Shown here in pieces: positions 1 to 8,709 of a stretch of 64,000 nucleotides of DNA (positions within the stretch are counted from its first letter, which is position 1; every line of letters starts with the position of its first letter). The notes under the pieces were generated by a model. The model did not search any database. It was not told the origin of the DNA and saw nothing but the letters and a program-made list of their open reading frames with translations. The position numbers were made by a program, and so were the translations under genes. Source of the stretch: Gammaproteobacteria bacterium (lineage in GTDB: Bacteria; Pseudomonadota; Gammaproteobacteria; SZUA-152); contig JAVVEP010000001.1 in NCBI GenBank assembly GCA_032250735.1, forward strand, positions 124,001 to 188,000, written 5' to 3'.

Positions 1-1
1 G

Positions 2-1000
2 CTGCTCTCCGGCGGGCTCGATTCCAGTCTGCTGGTGGGGCTGCTGGCCGAGGCGGGGGTGAAGGATCTGCGCACCTTCTCCATCGGCTTCGAGGATATC
101 GGCAGCGAGGCGGGCAGCGAGTTTGAGTATTCGGACGCGGTGGCCGAGCGTTTCGATACCCGGCACCGCAAAATTCACATTCCCAATGCCGAGGTGTTGC
201 CGCATCTGCCGGATGCCATACGCAACATGGCCGAGCCGATGGTGGGACAGGACGCGGTGGCCTTTTACCTGCTGGCCGAGCAGGTCGCCAAAGAGGTGAA
301 GGTGGTGCAGAGCGGCCAGGGGGCCGATGAGGTATTCGGTGGTTATTTCTGGTATCCGCAGATGGATGCCGACACCGGCACCGACCTGGAGCGCTTCCGG
401 CGGCACTATTTTGACCGCCCGCACAGCGAGTTTCTTGATAGCGTGACGCCGCGCTATCGGGGGGAAGACCACACCTCCCGGCTGGTGCACGAGCGCCTCG
501 CGCTGGGCGGGGCCGACACCTTTCTCGACCGCGTGCTGCGTTTCGATGTCACCACGCTGATCGTGGATGATCCGGTGAAACGGGTGGATAACATGACCAT
601 GGCCTGGGGGCTGGAGGCCCGGGTGCCGTTCCTGGATCACGAGCTGGTGGAGCTGGCGATGCAGGTGCCGCCCGAGCTGAAACTCAAGTCCGGTGGCAAA
701 CACCTGCTCAAATCCATCGCCCGCGGGCTGATCCCCGATGCAGTGATCGATCGTCCCAAGGGCTACTTTCCCATGCCGGCGCTGAAATATGTGCGCGGCG
801 ATTTTCTGCGCTTCATGTCCGAGGTGCTCAATTCCGAGGCCTGCCGGCAGCGGGAGCTGTTCAACCGGGATTACATCGACAAACTGTTGGCCGAACCGGA
901 CCGCTACTTCACCAAATTGCAGGGCAGCAAGCTATGGCACATGGCGCTGCTGGAACTGTGGCTGCAGCTGAATGTCGATACGGTGACCGGTGGCAGCTAA
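2..1000 (+). CDS. asnO: N-acetylglutaminylglutamine amidotransferase (asparagine synthase family), 3' part only
   Basis: The gene enters from the left edge, so its N-terminal glutaminase domain is missing. The 332 visible residues begin inside the ATP pyrophosphatase loop (SGGLDSS at once after the edge) and continue through the typical synthetase domain, including SGQGADEVFGGY and the D-D-P-V-K-R-V-D-N-M segment. Asparagine synthase-like enzymes transfer ammonia from glutamine to an adenylated carboxylate. The wording of the synthetase domain resembles the subfamily that amidates N-acetylglutaminylglutamine to make the osmolyte NAGGN, which would fit a halotolerant lifestyle. The subfamily call is from memory of related sequences; plain asparagine synthetase is the alternative. 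The partner gene (ngg) would lie to the left, outside the window. Confidence 0.75.
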   Translation: MLSGGLDSSLLVGLLAEAGVKDLRTFSIGFEDIGSEAGSEFEYSDAVAERFDTRHRKIHIPNAEVLPHLPDAIRNMAEPMVGQDAVAFYLLAEQVAKEVKVVQSGQGADEVFGGYFWYPQMDADTGTDLERFRRHYFDRPHSEFLDSVTPRYRGEDHTSRLVHERLALGGADTFLDRVLRFDVTTLIVDDPVKRVDNMTMAWGLEARVPFLDHELVELAMQVPPELKLKSGGKHLLKSIARGLIPDAVIDRPKGYFPMPALKYVRGDFLRFMSEVLNSEACRQRELFNRDYIDKLLAEPDRYFTKLQGSKLWHMALLELWLQLNVDTVTGGS

Positions 1001-1120
1001 TACCATACTTTATTGCTCAGGAATTATGGGTTACACTTTAGATCTGGTTTAATTGCCCCATATCGGGGACAGCAGCATCAATATCTTTTTATGACATTCA
1101 GCAGTGAGGTGATGAACGCA

Positions 1121-1459
1121 ATGGACGTATTGGAACGTATCAAAGAGCAGGTGGAGAGCCACCCGGTAGTGATTTACATGAAGGGCACGCCCCAGTTGCC
1201 GCAGTGTGGCTTCTCCTCGCGCACCGCCCAGGCGCTGCAGGCCTGCGAGCAGGAGTTCGCCTACGTGAACGTGCTGGCGGATCCGGAGATTTTTGAGAAT
1301 CTGCCGCGTTATGCCGACTGGCCGACCTTCCCGCAGGTGTATGTGGGCGGTGAACTGATTGGCGGTTGTGATATCACCCTGGAGCTGTTTCAGCAGGGTG
1401 AGCTGAAAAGGATGGTGACCGAGGCAAATGCCGCGGCGGCCAAGTCGGCCGAGGGTTAA
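1121..1459 (+). CDS. grxD: Monothiol glutaredoxin, Grx4 type
   Basis: A 112-residue monothiol glutaredoxin that carries Fe-S clusters together with glutathione and BolA-type partners in the cytoplasm. The CGFS active site is at about residues 27-30 (PQCGFSS), followed by the conserved WPTFPQVYV and GGCDI glutathione-binding segments. Length matches the family. I chose ATG 1121 because a GAGGT Shine-Dalgarno element ends about 10 bases upstream and the product then begins like other members. In-frame ATGs at 1091 and 1112 would add 10 or 3 residues. The gene is monocistronic and ends in a shared hairpin terminator with the converging rnt-pyrC pair. Confidence 0.95.
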   Translation: MDVLERIKEQVESHPVVIYMKGTPQLPQCGFSSRTAQALQACEQEFAYVNVLADPEIFENLPRYADWPTFPQVYVGGELIGGCDITLELFQQGELKRMVTEANAAAAKSAEG

Positions 1460-1502
1460 TCCACCAACCGGCGTCTGCGGGCGAGTGTGAAAATCGTGGT
1501 AC

Positions 1503-1532
1503 AAAAAAAGCGGCCGTGATGGCCGCTTTTTT
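1503..1532. terminator. Bidirectional rho-independent terminator between grxD and rnt
   Basis: A perfect stem AGCGGCC/GGCCGCT with a GTGAT loop is flanked by an A tract on the left and a T tract on the right, so it can end transcription of grxD on the plus strand and of pyrC-rnt on the minus strand. Confidence 0.9.
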
Positions 1533-1610
1533 ATTGTTTGGGATTTTCGGTCGTCCAGGCCGACCTCATCCCTTCATGCATGGCGCCGGAGGCCCGCGAC
1601 GACGCGAGCA

Positions 1611-2288
1611 TCAAAAGGGACTGCCTCCTAGCGTCTTCCAGCGGTTGACGATGATGCAAAACAGTTCGGCGGTCTTTTCCGTGTCGTAGACGGCGGAGTG
1701 GGCCGCATTGCTGTCCCATTCGATGCCGGCTGCGGCGATGGCCCGGGCCAGCACGGTCTGGCCATAGGCCAGCCCCCCGAGGGTGGCGGTATCGAAGGTG
1801 CTGAACTGGTGGAAGGGATTGTGCTTGATGCCGGTGCGCGCCACGGCGGCCTTGACGAAGGCGAGGTCAAAGGACGGATTGTGGCCGACCAGGATGGCGC
1901 GGGAACAATTGCTGCCCTTGAGGATATTGCGAATGGGCTCAAAGATCTTTTTCAGCGCCCGGCCCTCGGGCTCGGCAATGCGCAGTGGGTGGTGCGGGTC
2001 GATGCCGGTAAAGGCCAGTGCCGAGGCCTCCAGGTTGGCGCCGGGGAAGGGCTCGACGTGGGCGCTGATGGTCTCGCCCGGGTAGACCAGCCCCTCCGCA
2101 TCCATGTGGATGGGCACGGCGGCGATTTCCAGCAGGGCGTCGGTGTCGGCGTTGAAGCCGGCGGTCTCGACATCCACCACCACCGGCAGAAAACCGCGGA
2201 AGCGACGTGCAATGCGACTGCCCGTGGGGGTGGGCTCGGCCAGTTCCTCGGGGGTCTCGGGGGCGTCAGGATTGATGGGGACGTTCAT
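1611..2288 (-). CDS. rnt: Ribonuclease T
   Basis: RNase T is a DEDD-family 3'-5' exoribonuclease that trims tRNA and other stable RNA 3' ends. The 225-residue product has the family's acidic motif I (D39-x-E41 in [10 protein letters not shown]), a middle [10 protein letters not shown] motif and the C-terminal H197/D202 pair in [11 protein letters not shown]. Length and order match the family. The start ATG lies at 2286-2288 and overlaps the pyrC stop codon as ATGA, so the two genes are translationally coupled with pyrC first. The N-terminus carries a proline/glutamate-rich extension of about 25 residues. Confidence 0.93.
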   Translation of the reverse strand: MNVPINPDAPETPEELAEPTPTGSRIARRFRGFLPVVVDVETAGFNADTDALLEIAAVPIHMDAEGLVYPGETISAHVEPFPGANLEASALAFTGIDPHHPLRIAEPEGRALKKIFEPIRNILKGSNCSRAILVGHNPSFDLAFVKAAVARTGIKHNPFHQFSTFDTATLGGLAYGQTVLARAIAAAGIEWDSNAAHSAVYDTEKTAELFCIIVNRWKTLGGSPF

Positions 2289-3343
2289 TGCAGTCTCCAC
2301 GCCAGGGTCTGGCCGGCGAAAAAGGGCACCAGCGTTTCGCAGCCGAAGCGGTACTCGTCGGCCACCGTCTGCTCCTGGCGCAACAGGGTGATGCGGTCGG
2401 CGTTGCGCGGCAGGCCATAAAAATCGGCGCCAAAGTGACTGGCAAAACCCTCCAGTTTGTCGAGCGCATCGGCCTGCTCGAAGGCCGTGGCATACAGCTC
2501 CAGCGCAACCGGGGCGCTGTAGATGCCGGCGCAGCCACAGGCGGATTGTTTGGCGCCTTTGGCGTGCGGGGCGCTGTCGGTACCGAGGAAGAACTTGGCA
2601 TTGCCGCTGGTGGCGGCTGCCAGCAGTGCCTCGCGATGGGTCTCCCGCTTCAGCACCGGTAGACAATAGTTGTGGGGGTGAATGCCGCCCACCAGCATGG
2701 CGTTGCGATTCAGTAACAGGTGTTGCGGGGTGATGGTGGCGGCGATGTTGGCGCCGGCCTCTAACACAAAGTTGACGGCATCGCGGGTGGTGATGTGTTC
2801 GAACACGATCTTCAGATTGGGAAACTGTTTGGTGAGGGGGATCAGCTGCTGGTCGATGAATACCTTTTCGCGATCGAAGATATCGATGGCGGGATCGGTG
2901 ACCTCGCCGTGCACCAGTAACGGCAGGCCATGCGCCTCCATGGCCGCCAGCGCGGAATAGGTCTTCTGGAGCTGGGTCACGCCGCTGTCGGCATTGGTGG
3001 TGGCGCCGGCCGGATACAGCTTGACGGCATACACCACGCCGCTGTTTTTGGCGCGCGATATCTCGCCCGGAGAGGTGCTGTCGGTGAGATACAGGGTCAT
3101 CAGGGGCTGAAAATCGCTGCCCTCCGGCAGTGCTGCAATAATGCGCTGGCGATAGGCGACGGCGCGTTCGGTGGTGGTCACCGGCGGCCGCAGATTGGGC
3201 ATGATAATGGCGCGGGCAAACTGTCGCGCCGTGTGGCCGATAACGCTCGCCATGGCGTCACCATCCCGCACATGCAGGTGCCAGTCATCGGGGCGGGTGA
3301 GGGTGAGCTGGGTGATGGCGGGCTTCAAGGTATTCGATTCCAA
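2285..3343 (-). CDS. pyrC: Dihydroorotase (class II)
   Basis: Catalyses the reversible cyclisation of N-carbamoyl-aspartate to dihydroorotate in pyrimidine synthesis. The 352-residue protein has the zinc-binding HLH at residues 22-24, the carbamylated lysine in [13 protein letters not shown] (about residue 108), later metal histidines in HGEV and FEHITT, and the catalytic aspartate in GTDSAPH. This is the short class II form made by gammaproteobacteria. It shares a start-stop overlap with rnt downstream. The first in-frame ATG at 3341-3343 gives a slightly longer N-terminus than the E. coli enzyme, so the exact start is less certain. Confidence 0.95.
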   Translation of the reverse strand: MESNTLKPAITQLTLTRPDDWHLHVRDGDAMASVIGHTARQFARAIIMPNLRPPVTTTERAVAYRQRIIAALPEGSDFQPLMTLYLTDSTSPGEISRAKNSGVVYAVKLYPAGATTNADSGVTQLQKTYSALAAMEAHGLPLLVHGEVTDPAIDIFDREKVFIDQQLIPLTKQFPNLKIVFEHITTRDAVNFVLEAGANIAATITPQHLLLNRNAMLVGGIHPHNYCLPVLKRETHREALLAAATSGNAKFFLGTDSAPHAKGAKQSACGCAGIYSAPVALELYATAFEQADALDKLEGFASHFGADFYGLPRNADRITLLRQEQTVADEYRFGCETLVPFFAGQTLAWRLQ

Positions 3344-3495
3344 CGGGCTTCAACTTTGGTGGTGTGTACAGACGTTTGGCCGCAGGTCATGGCGAGCGGC
3401 GAGATTGCGGCCGTAGTATGCCATGTTTGTGCTTGGTGCGCTGACTCCTGACGGTGCACAATGCGGCCCATGCTGTTTCCTGTTGTGGAGGTTTT

Positions 3496-4266
3496 GTGCG
3501 GATTCCCCGAATTTATCAACCGATCCCCCTGAGTCGCGGCCAGCGGCTGGAGCTGGATGCGCAGGCCACCGTGCATCTCACCAAGGTGCTGCGGCTGCGG
3601 GTGGGCGACAGCCTGGTGATTTTTAATGGCCAGGGTGGGGAATATACGGCGCGGCTCGGTGACATGGCGCGGCGCACGGCCACGATCGAGATCGGCGAGT
3701 GGATGGAGCGCTCGGTGGAGTCGCCGCTGGAGCTGGTGTTGTTGCAGGGGGTCTCGCGGGGTGAGCGCATGGATTACACCGTGCAGAAGGCGGTGGAGCT
3801 GGGCGTGTCGCGGATTGTGCCGGTGATCACCGAGCGCACGGTGGTGAACCTCAAGGCGGATCGCCAGCTGCGGCGGTGCGAGCACTGGCAGTCGGTGGTC
3901 AATAGCGCCTGCGAGCAGAGCGGTCGCAATCGGGTGCCGCGAGTGTCGCCCATTGCCTCGTTCGCCGAGGCCATCGGGGAGGCGGCTGCGGCACCAGGCC
4001 TGAAGCTGGTGCTGCATCACCGGGCGGCGACAAATCTTATTGCCCTGCCGGCCCCCCAAGGCCCGGTGAGCCTGCTGATCGGCCCCGAGGGCGGCCTATC
4101 GGCGCAGGAGATCGCGGCGGCCGAGGCCGGCGGTTTTGTGCCACTGTGTCTGGGGCCCCGGGTGCTGCGTACCGAAACGGCGGCGCTGGCGGCGTTGGCG
4201 GTGTTGCAGTGGCAATGGGGTGATTTTTCCGCCAGCGGCGGCATCGCCTGGGATGACGGCGAATGA
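3496..4266 (+). CDS. rsmE: 16S rRNA (uracil(1498)-N3)-methyltransferase RsmE
   Basis: Methylates N3 of U1498 in the decoding region of 16S rRNA, using S-adenosylmethionine. The 256-residue protein starts RIPRIYQPIPL and contains an N-terminal PUA-like domain (to about residue 70) and a SPOUT knot with LLIGPEGGLSAQE and LGPRVLRTETAALAAL near the C-terminus, both diagnostic. I chose GTG 3496 because GGAGG sits directly upstream and the product starts as in homologues; upstream in-frame codons lack homologous sequence. The stop overlaps the start of the next gene (ATGA), so they form an operon. Confidence 0.93.
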   Translation: MRIPRIYQPIPLSRGQRLELDAQATVHLTKVLRLRVGDSLVIFNGQGGEYTARLGDMARRTATIEIGEWMERSVESPLELVLLQGVSRGERMDYTVQKAVELGVSRIVPVITERTVVNLKADRQLRRCEHWQSVVNSACEQSGRNRVPRVSPIASFAEAIGEAAAAPGLKLVLHHRAATNLIALPAPQGPVSLLIGPEGGLSAQEIAAAEAGGFVPLCLGPRVLRTETAALAALAVLQWQWGDFSASGGIAWDDGE

Positions 4267-4757
4267 GCGTGCTGCGCCTGTTGCGGGCGTTGCCGTTTCT
4301 CTCGGCACGCCGGCGCCTGGAATGGTTTCCGGCCTTTTTCCTGATGCGGGTCAAGGTGCTGGAGTTGGACGACGACTGGCAAACCGCACGCCTGCGCCTG
4401 CCGCTCAACGCCTTTTCGCGCAATATGGGCAACAGTATGTTCGGCGGCTACCAGGCCTCGTTGGCCGATCCGATTGCGGCGCTGGCCTGTGCGCAACGCT
4501 TTCCCGGTCACGAGATCTGGACCCGGGCGATGAGCATCGATTTTGTGGCGCAGGGGACCAGTGATCTGGAGCTGCGCTTTGTCTTCGATCCCGCGCTGGA
4601 TCGCCAGATCCGGGAGGAACTGGCGAGTCGCGGCCGCAGCACGCCGCAGTTCGAATACGGCTTTTATCGACAGGATGGCGTGCTCTGCACGCGGGTGAAA
4701 AATACGGTGGCGATTCGCCCCAGGGGCTACGCCGCCCCACAGCCCGATCCGGGATGA
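4263..4757 (+). CDS. DUF4442 hotdog-fold thioesterase-like protein
   Basis: A 164-residue protein of the DUF4442 group, related to PaaI/YiiD-type acyl-CoA thioesterases. Visible family features are the N-terminal helix region, the strand VKVLELDDDWQTARLRLPL, the hotdog helix N-S-M-F-G-G-Y-Q-A-S-L-A-D-P, and the strand TRAMSIDFVAQG that normally reads D-F-x-x-P/Q-G. Substrate is unknown. It is translationally coupled to rsmE by a 4-base ATGA overlap. No terminator is visible after it. Confidence 0.8.
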   Translation: MSVLRLLRALPFLSARRRLEWFPAFFLMRVKVLELDDDWQTARLRLPLNAFSRNMGNSMFGGYQASLADPIAALACAQRFPGHEIWTRAMSIDFVAQGTSDLELRFVFDPALDRQIREELASRGRSTPQFEYGFYRQDGVLCTRVKNTVAIRPRGYAAPQPDPG

Positions 4758-5021
4758 GAAATGAAACCTTTTGTTTAGCGTCACCGTTTGTGGTGTTAAT
4801 TGTAGGTATTTTCTGACAAAATGCGCCGCATCAGCGAGCCAGCAAATCAAACCAGCGCTAAAAAAAAGCGAGTCGAAACAATAATAACCATTGCCTGTCG
4901 TTAGCCCATGCACGCCTGGCGTGATATTGGGCTATGTTTTCAGGGCAGGCTCGTTAGCGATTGCCGGCAGTGATGGTTGGACGAGCAACTTCGGACAGAT
5001 GAGCGAACTAAGGTGAAAACC

Positions 5022-5654
5022 ATGCGAGAACAAGAAACATTTGCAAATCGACTGGCGGGCCTGATACAGGAACACGCCATTTCTCATGCGGAGATTGGCC
5101 GTGTGGTGGGCGTTTCCGGGCAGGCGGTGGGAAAGTGGGCCAAGGGCGGCAATATCGAATATGAGAACCTCAAGTCCCTGGCGACACACTTTGGCGTGAA
5201 CTGGATCTGGCTGCGTTATGGTGACGATGCGATGATCTCGTTTAGCGAGCGCCGCTCGGGCAGCAAGACCCGGCGCGCGGTGATCAAGGACATCGTTGAA
5301 AACGAACAGCGTATGCGCCTGGCGCTGGATGCGGCCACCATCGGCACCTGGGACATGGACCTGCTGGGCGATCAGATTGTGTTGTCGGATGTCGCGCAGC
5401 GCTTGCTGGGCGTGAGCGGTGACAGTTTTGTGGGCGGCAAGGATGATCTGCTGGAATATGTCGCCGAAGAGGACCGTGAGCGCGTGGATGCGGTGCTGAG
5501 CCAGGTGATCGAAAACCGGGAGCCGGGCTTTGATGTCACCCACCGTACCCGCAATGGCGGCGGCCAACTGCGTCACCGCGGTAAGGTCATGCCGGATGAG
5601 GCGGGCCGGCCGGTGCGCATCGTGTGTGTAGTGACGCTCATCGAGCCCGCCTGA
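5022..5654 (+). CDS. XRE-family HTH regulator fused to a PAS sensor domain
   Basis: A 210-residue protein. Residues 5-65 form a lambda-repressor-like helix-turn-helix (ISHAEIGRVVGVSGQAVGKWAKG, with the recognition helix around SGQAVGKW). Residues about 92-205 form a PAS domain with PAC-like end (RMRLALDAATIGTWDMDLLGD ... FDVTHRTRNGG). This suggests a DNA-binding protein whose activity depends on a small ligand, redox state or oxygen. No heme, flavin or Fe-S ligand can be assigned from sequence. Start ATG 5022 has AAGGTG six bases upstream. The gene stands alone, 265 bases after DUF4442 and 349 bases before aceE, so regulation of the PDH operon is possible but unproven. Confidence 0.8.
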   Translation: MREQETFANRLAGLIQEHAISHAEIGRVVGVSGQAVGKWAKGGNIEYENLKSLATHFGVNWIWLRYGDDAMISFSERRSGSKTRRAVIKDIVENEQRMRLALDAATIGTWDMDLLGDQIVLSDVAQRLLGVSGDSFVGGKDDLLEYVAEEDRERVDAVLSQVIENREPGFDVTHRTRNGGGQLRHRGKVMPDEAGRPVRIVCVVTLIEPA

Positions 5655-6003
5655 GATCTGCCTGACGACCGGCCTGAGACGGGCCGGTGCGCCCGCCGCT
5701 TTACCCTTTTAGCATATTGTTTTATATAGGCTTTTTCCTGCTCTCCGTGGGTTGAGTCTCCTCCCCTGAGCTTGACCTGTGCAGGCAAAACGACGATTAT
5801 ACGCGGCTCTCAGCGCCCCACGTGCGCTGAGATGCGTGCGCCCGTGGTTTTTGTCTGTGGCGTTGACAGGTGGCGGTAAGAAACCGCAGCCCAATTAAAT
5901 CCCGGCATTATGCCGTTGCGGGGAGCTGTTAGAGCCGCTACGCCGCCATCGTAGCCGCAGGCCCCCGTAGAGTGACTGGCCAGAATTTTAGAGAGGTTGG
6001 AAT
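5655..6003. other. Intergenic region upstream of the PDH operon
   Basis: No gene is visible in these 349 bases. It holds a small perfect palindrome, CGGCATTATGCCG (about 5904-5916), and a TTGACA hexamer at 5863-5868 without a convincing -10 at proper spacing. The aceE Shine-Dalgarno GAGAGG lies just before 6000. The aceE promoter and any operator must lie here. Confidence 0.5.
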
Positions 6004-8667
6004 ATGTCCCAGCAATTACAGATGTCTGATGATGTGGATGTCACAGAGACCCAGGAATGGGTTGAGGCCCTGGCCGCGGTAATCGAAAATGAGGGCGTTG
6101 AGCGCGCCCATTTCATATTGGAGCAGCTGATCGACAAGGCGCGACGCTCCGGCGCCAACCTGCCCTTCTCGGCCAATACCGCCTACGTCAACACCATTCC
6201 GCCCCAACTGGAGGTGCACAGCCCGGGTGACCAGGAACTGGAAGACCGGATCCGTTCCTACATCCGCTGGAATGCGATGGCGATGGTGGTCAAGGCCAAT
6301 CGCAAAAGTACCGAGCTGGGCGGTCACATCGCCACCTTTGCCTCGGCGGCCACCCTCTACGATGTGGGGTTTAACCATTTCTGGCATGCCCCCAGCGAAA
6401 CCCACGGCGGCGACCTGATCTTTTTCCAGGGCCATGCCTCACCGGGTATGTATGCCCGCGCCTTTCTTGAAGGTCGCCTGACGGAAGAACAGTTGGACAA
6501 CTTCCGCCAGGAAGTGGATGGCAAGGGCCTGTCTTCGTATCCGCATCCCCATCTGATGAACGACTTCTGGCAGTTCCCCACCGTGTCCATGGGGCTGGGG
6601 CCGATCATGTCGATCTACCAGGCCCGCTTCATGAAGTACCTGCAGGACCGTGGTCTGGCCGTGACCGAGACCCGCAAGGTGTGGGCCTTCATCGGTGACG
6701 GTGAAACCGACGAGCCGGAAACCCTGGGCGCCACGTCGCTGGCCGGGCGTGAAAAGCTCGACAACCTGGTGTGGGTGGTGAACTGCAACCTGCAGCGGCT
6801 CGATGGCCCGGTGCGCGGCAACGGCAAGATCGTACAGGAGCTGGAGGCCGGTTTCCGGGGTGTGGGCTGGAACGTGATCAAGGTATTGTGGGGCAGTTAC
6901 TGGGATCCCTTGCTGGCCATGGATAAGGACGGCCTGTTGCAGCAGCGTATGATGGACTGCGTGGACGGTGATCTGCAAAACTACAAATCCAAAGATGGCG
7001 CCTATGTGCGCGAGCACTTCTTTAATTCCCCCGAATTGAAGGCCATGGTGTCGAAGATGACCGATGATGACATCTGGCGTCTCAATCGAGGCGGCCACGA
7101 TCCGCACAAGGTGTATGCAGCCTACCATGCAGCGGTGAATCACAAGGGACAGCCGACGGTGATTCTGGCGCAAACGGTGAAGGGCTACGGTATGGGTTCC
7201 GCCGGGGAGGGTCAGAATCGCACGCATTCGCAGAAGAAATTGCAGAACAGCGAGATGATCGATTTTCGTAATCGTTTCAATATCCCGTTGAATGACGAGG
7301 ATGCGGCGGTGGGCAAGTATTATGTGCCCGAGGCAGACAGCGCCGAAATGAAATATATGAATGCGCATCGTGAGGCCCTGGGCGGATACCTGCCGGCGCG
7401 CAGCAGTGGTGCTGCACCGTTGGAAATTCCGCCGCTGTCTATTTTTGATGCGATGCTGGCCGGTAGTGGTGAAAAAGAAATGTCCACCACCATGGCCTGG
7501 GTGCGCATGTTGACTATGCTGTGCCGCGACAAAAACATCGGCAAGAATGTGGTGCCTATCGTGCCGGATGAGGCGCGCACCTTCGGCATGGAAGGCATGT
7601 TCCGCCAGTTGGGCATCTATTCATCGGTGGGCCAGTTGTACACGCCGCAGGATAAAGACGAGATCATGTTCTACAAGGAGGACAAGAGCGGCCAGATCCT
7701 TGAAGAGGGTATCAACGAGGCCGGCTCCATGTCGTCGTGGATTGCTGCGTCAACGGCCTACAGTGCCCATGGCGTCAACATGATTCCGTTCTACATCTAT
7801 TACTCCATGTTCGGTTTCCAGCGTATTGGCGATCTGGCCTGGGCGGCCGGCGACATGCAGGCGCGTGGTTTCATGATCGGTGGCACCGCGGGGCGCACCA
7901 CCCTGGCCGGCGAAGGCCTGCAACATCAGGATGGTCACAGCCTGATTATGTCCGGCACCATCCCCAACTGCATCAGCTATGACCCGACCTTTAGTTATGA
8001 GATGGCGATCATCATTCATGACGGCATGCGCCGCATGTTCACTGATCAGGAAAACGTGTTTTATTACATCACTGCGATGAACGAGAACTACGTGCATCCG
8101 GCCATGCCCAAGGGAGCCGAGGCAGGTATCATCAAGGGGCTGTATCTGTTCAAAAAGGGCGGCAAGAAAAAGCAGCGCGTACAACTCATGGGTTCCGGCA
8201 CCATCCTGCGTGAAGTGATTGCGGCAGCCGACCTGCTGCGCGAGGACTGGGACGTGGATGCCGATATCTGGAGCGCCACCAGCTTTACCGAGCTGGCCCG
8301 CGAGGCGCGGGACTGCGATCGCTGGAACCGGCTGCATCCCACCAAAAAGGCGCGAGTGCCCTATATAACGCAGTGTCTCGAAGGGCAGTCTGGCCCGGTG
8401 ATCGCCGCTACTGACTATATTCAGTTATATGCCGACAAGGTTCGCAAGTGGGTGCCGGCACGTTATGAGGTGCTGGGTACCGACGGCTTCGGTCGCAGTG
8501 ATACCCGCGCCCAGTTACGCAAGCATTTCGAGGTCAGCAGTGTGTATATCGTGGTGGCTGCGCTGAAGGCGCTGGCAGATGAAGGCGCTATCGACGCCGC
8601 GACCGTGGCCAAGGCGATCAAGCAATACGCGATTGATCCGGAAAAAATCAACCCGCTGCATGCCTGA
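6004..8667 (+). CDS. aceE: Pyruvate dehydrogenase E1 component, homodimeric type
   Basis: First enzyme of the pyruvate dehydrogenase complex; it decarboxylates pyruvate on thiamine diphosphate and acylates the lipoyl arm of E2. The 887-residue length is that of the AceE (homodimeric alpha2) type. The ThDP motif runs from GDGETDE (about 231) to NCN (about 260). Conserved VPDEARTFGMEGMFRQLGIY and the long C-terminal transketolase-like domain ending in KVRKWVPARYEVLGTDGFGRSDTR are present. A GAGAGG Shine-Dalgarno precedes ATG 6004. It heads the aceE-aceF-lpd operon, with 42 bases to aceF. Confidence 0.97.
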   Translation: MSQQLQMSDDVDVTETQEWVEALAAVIENEGVERAHFILEQLIDKARRSGANLPFSANTAYVNTIPPQLEVHSPGDQELEDRIRSYIRWNAMAMVVKANRKSTELGGHIATFASAATLYDVGFNHFWHAPSETHGGDLIFFQGHASPGMYARAFLEGRLTEEQLDNFRQEVDGKGLSSYPHPHLMNDFWQFPTVSMGLGPIMSIYQARFMKYLQDRGLAVTETRKVWAFIGDGETDEPETLGATSLAGREKLDNLVWVVNCNLQRLDGPVRGNGKIVQELEAGFRGVGWNVIKVLWGSYWDPLLAMDKDGLLQQRMMDCVDGDLQNYKSKDGAYVREHFFNSPELKAMVSKMTDDDIWRLNRGGHDPHKVYAAYHAAVNHKGQPTVILAQTVKGYGMGSAGEGQNRTHSQKKLQNSEMIDFRNRFNIPLNDEDAAVGKYYVPEADSAEMKYMNAHREALGGYLPARSSGAAPLEIPPLSIFDAMLAGSGEKEMSTTMAWVRMLTMLCRDKNIGKNVVPIVPDEARTFGMEGMFRQLGIYSSVGQLYTPQDKDEIMFYKEDKSGQILEEGINEAGSMSSWIAASTAYSAHGVNMIPFYIYYSMFGFQRIGDLAWAAGDMQARGFMIGGTAGRTTLAGEGLQHQDGHSLIMSGTIPNCISYDPTFSYEMAIIIHDGMRRMFTDQENVFYYITAMNENYVHPAMPKGAEAGIIKGLYLFKKGGKKKQRVQLMGSGTILREVIAAADLLREDWDVDADIWSATSFTELAREARDCDRWNRLHPTKKARVPYITQCLEGQSGPVIAATDYIQLYADKVRKWVPARYEVLGTDGFGRSDTRAQLRKHFEVSSVYIVVAALKALADEGAIDAATVAKAIKQYAIDPEKINPLHA

Positions 8668-8709
8668 CTAATGGCGGCGAGGCATAAACAACTTTAGTTG
8701 GCAGAAACT

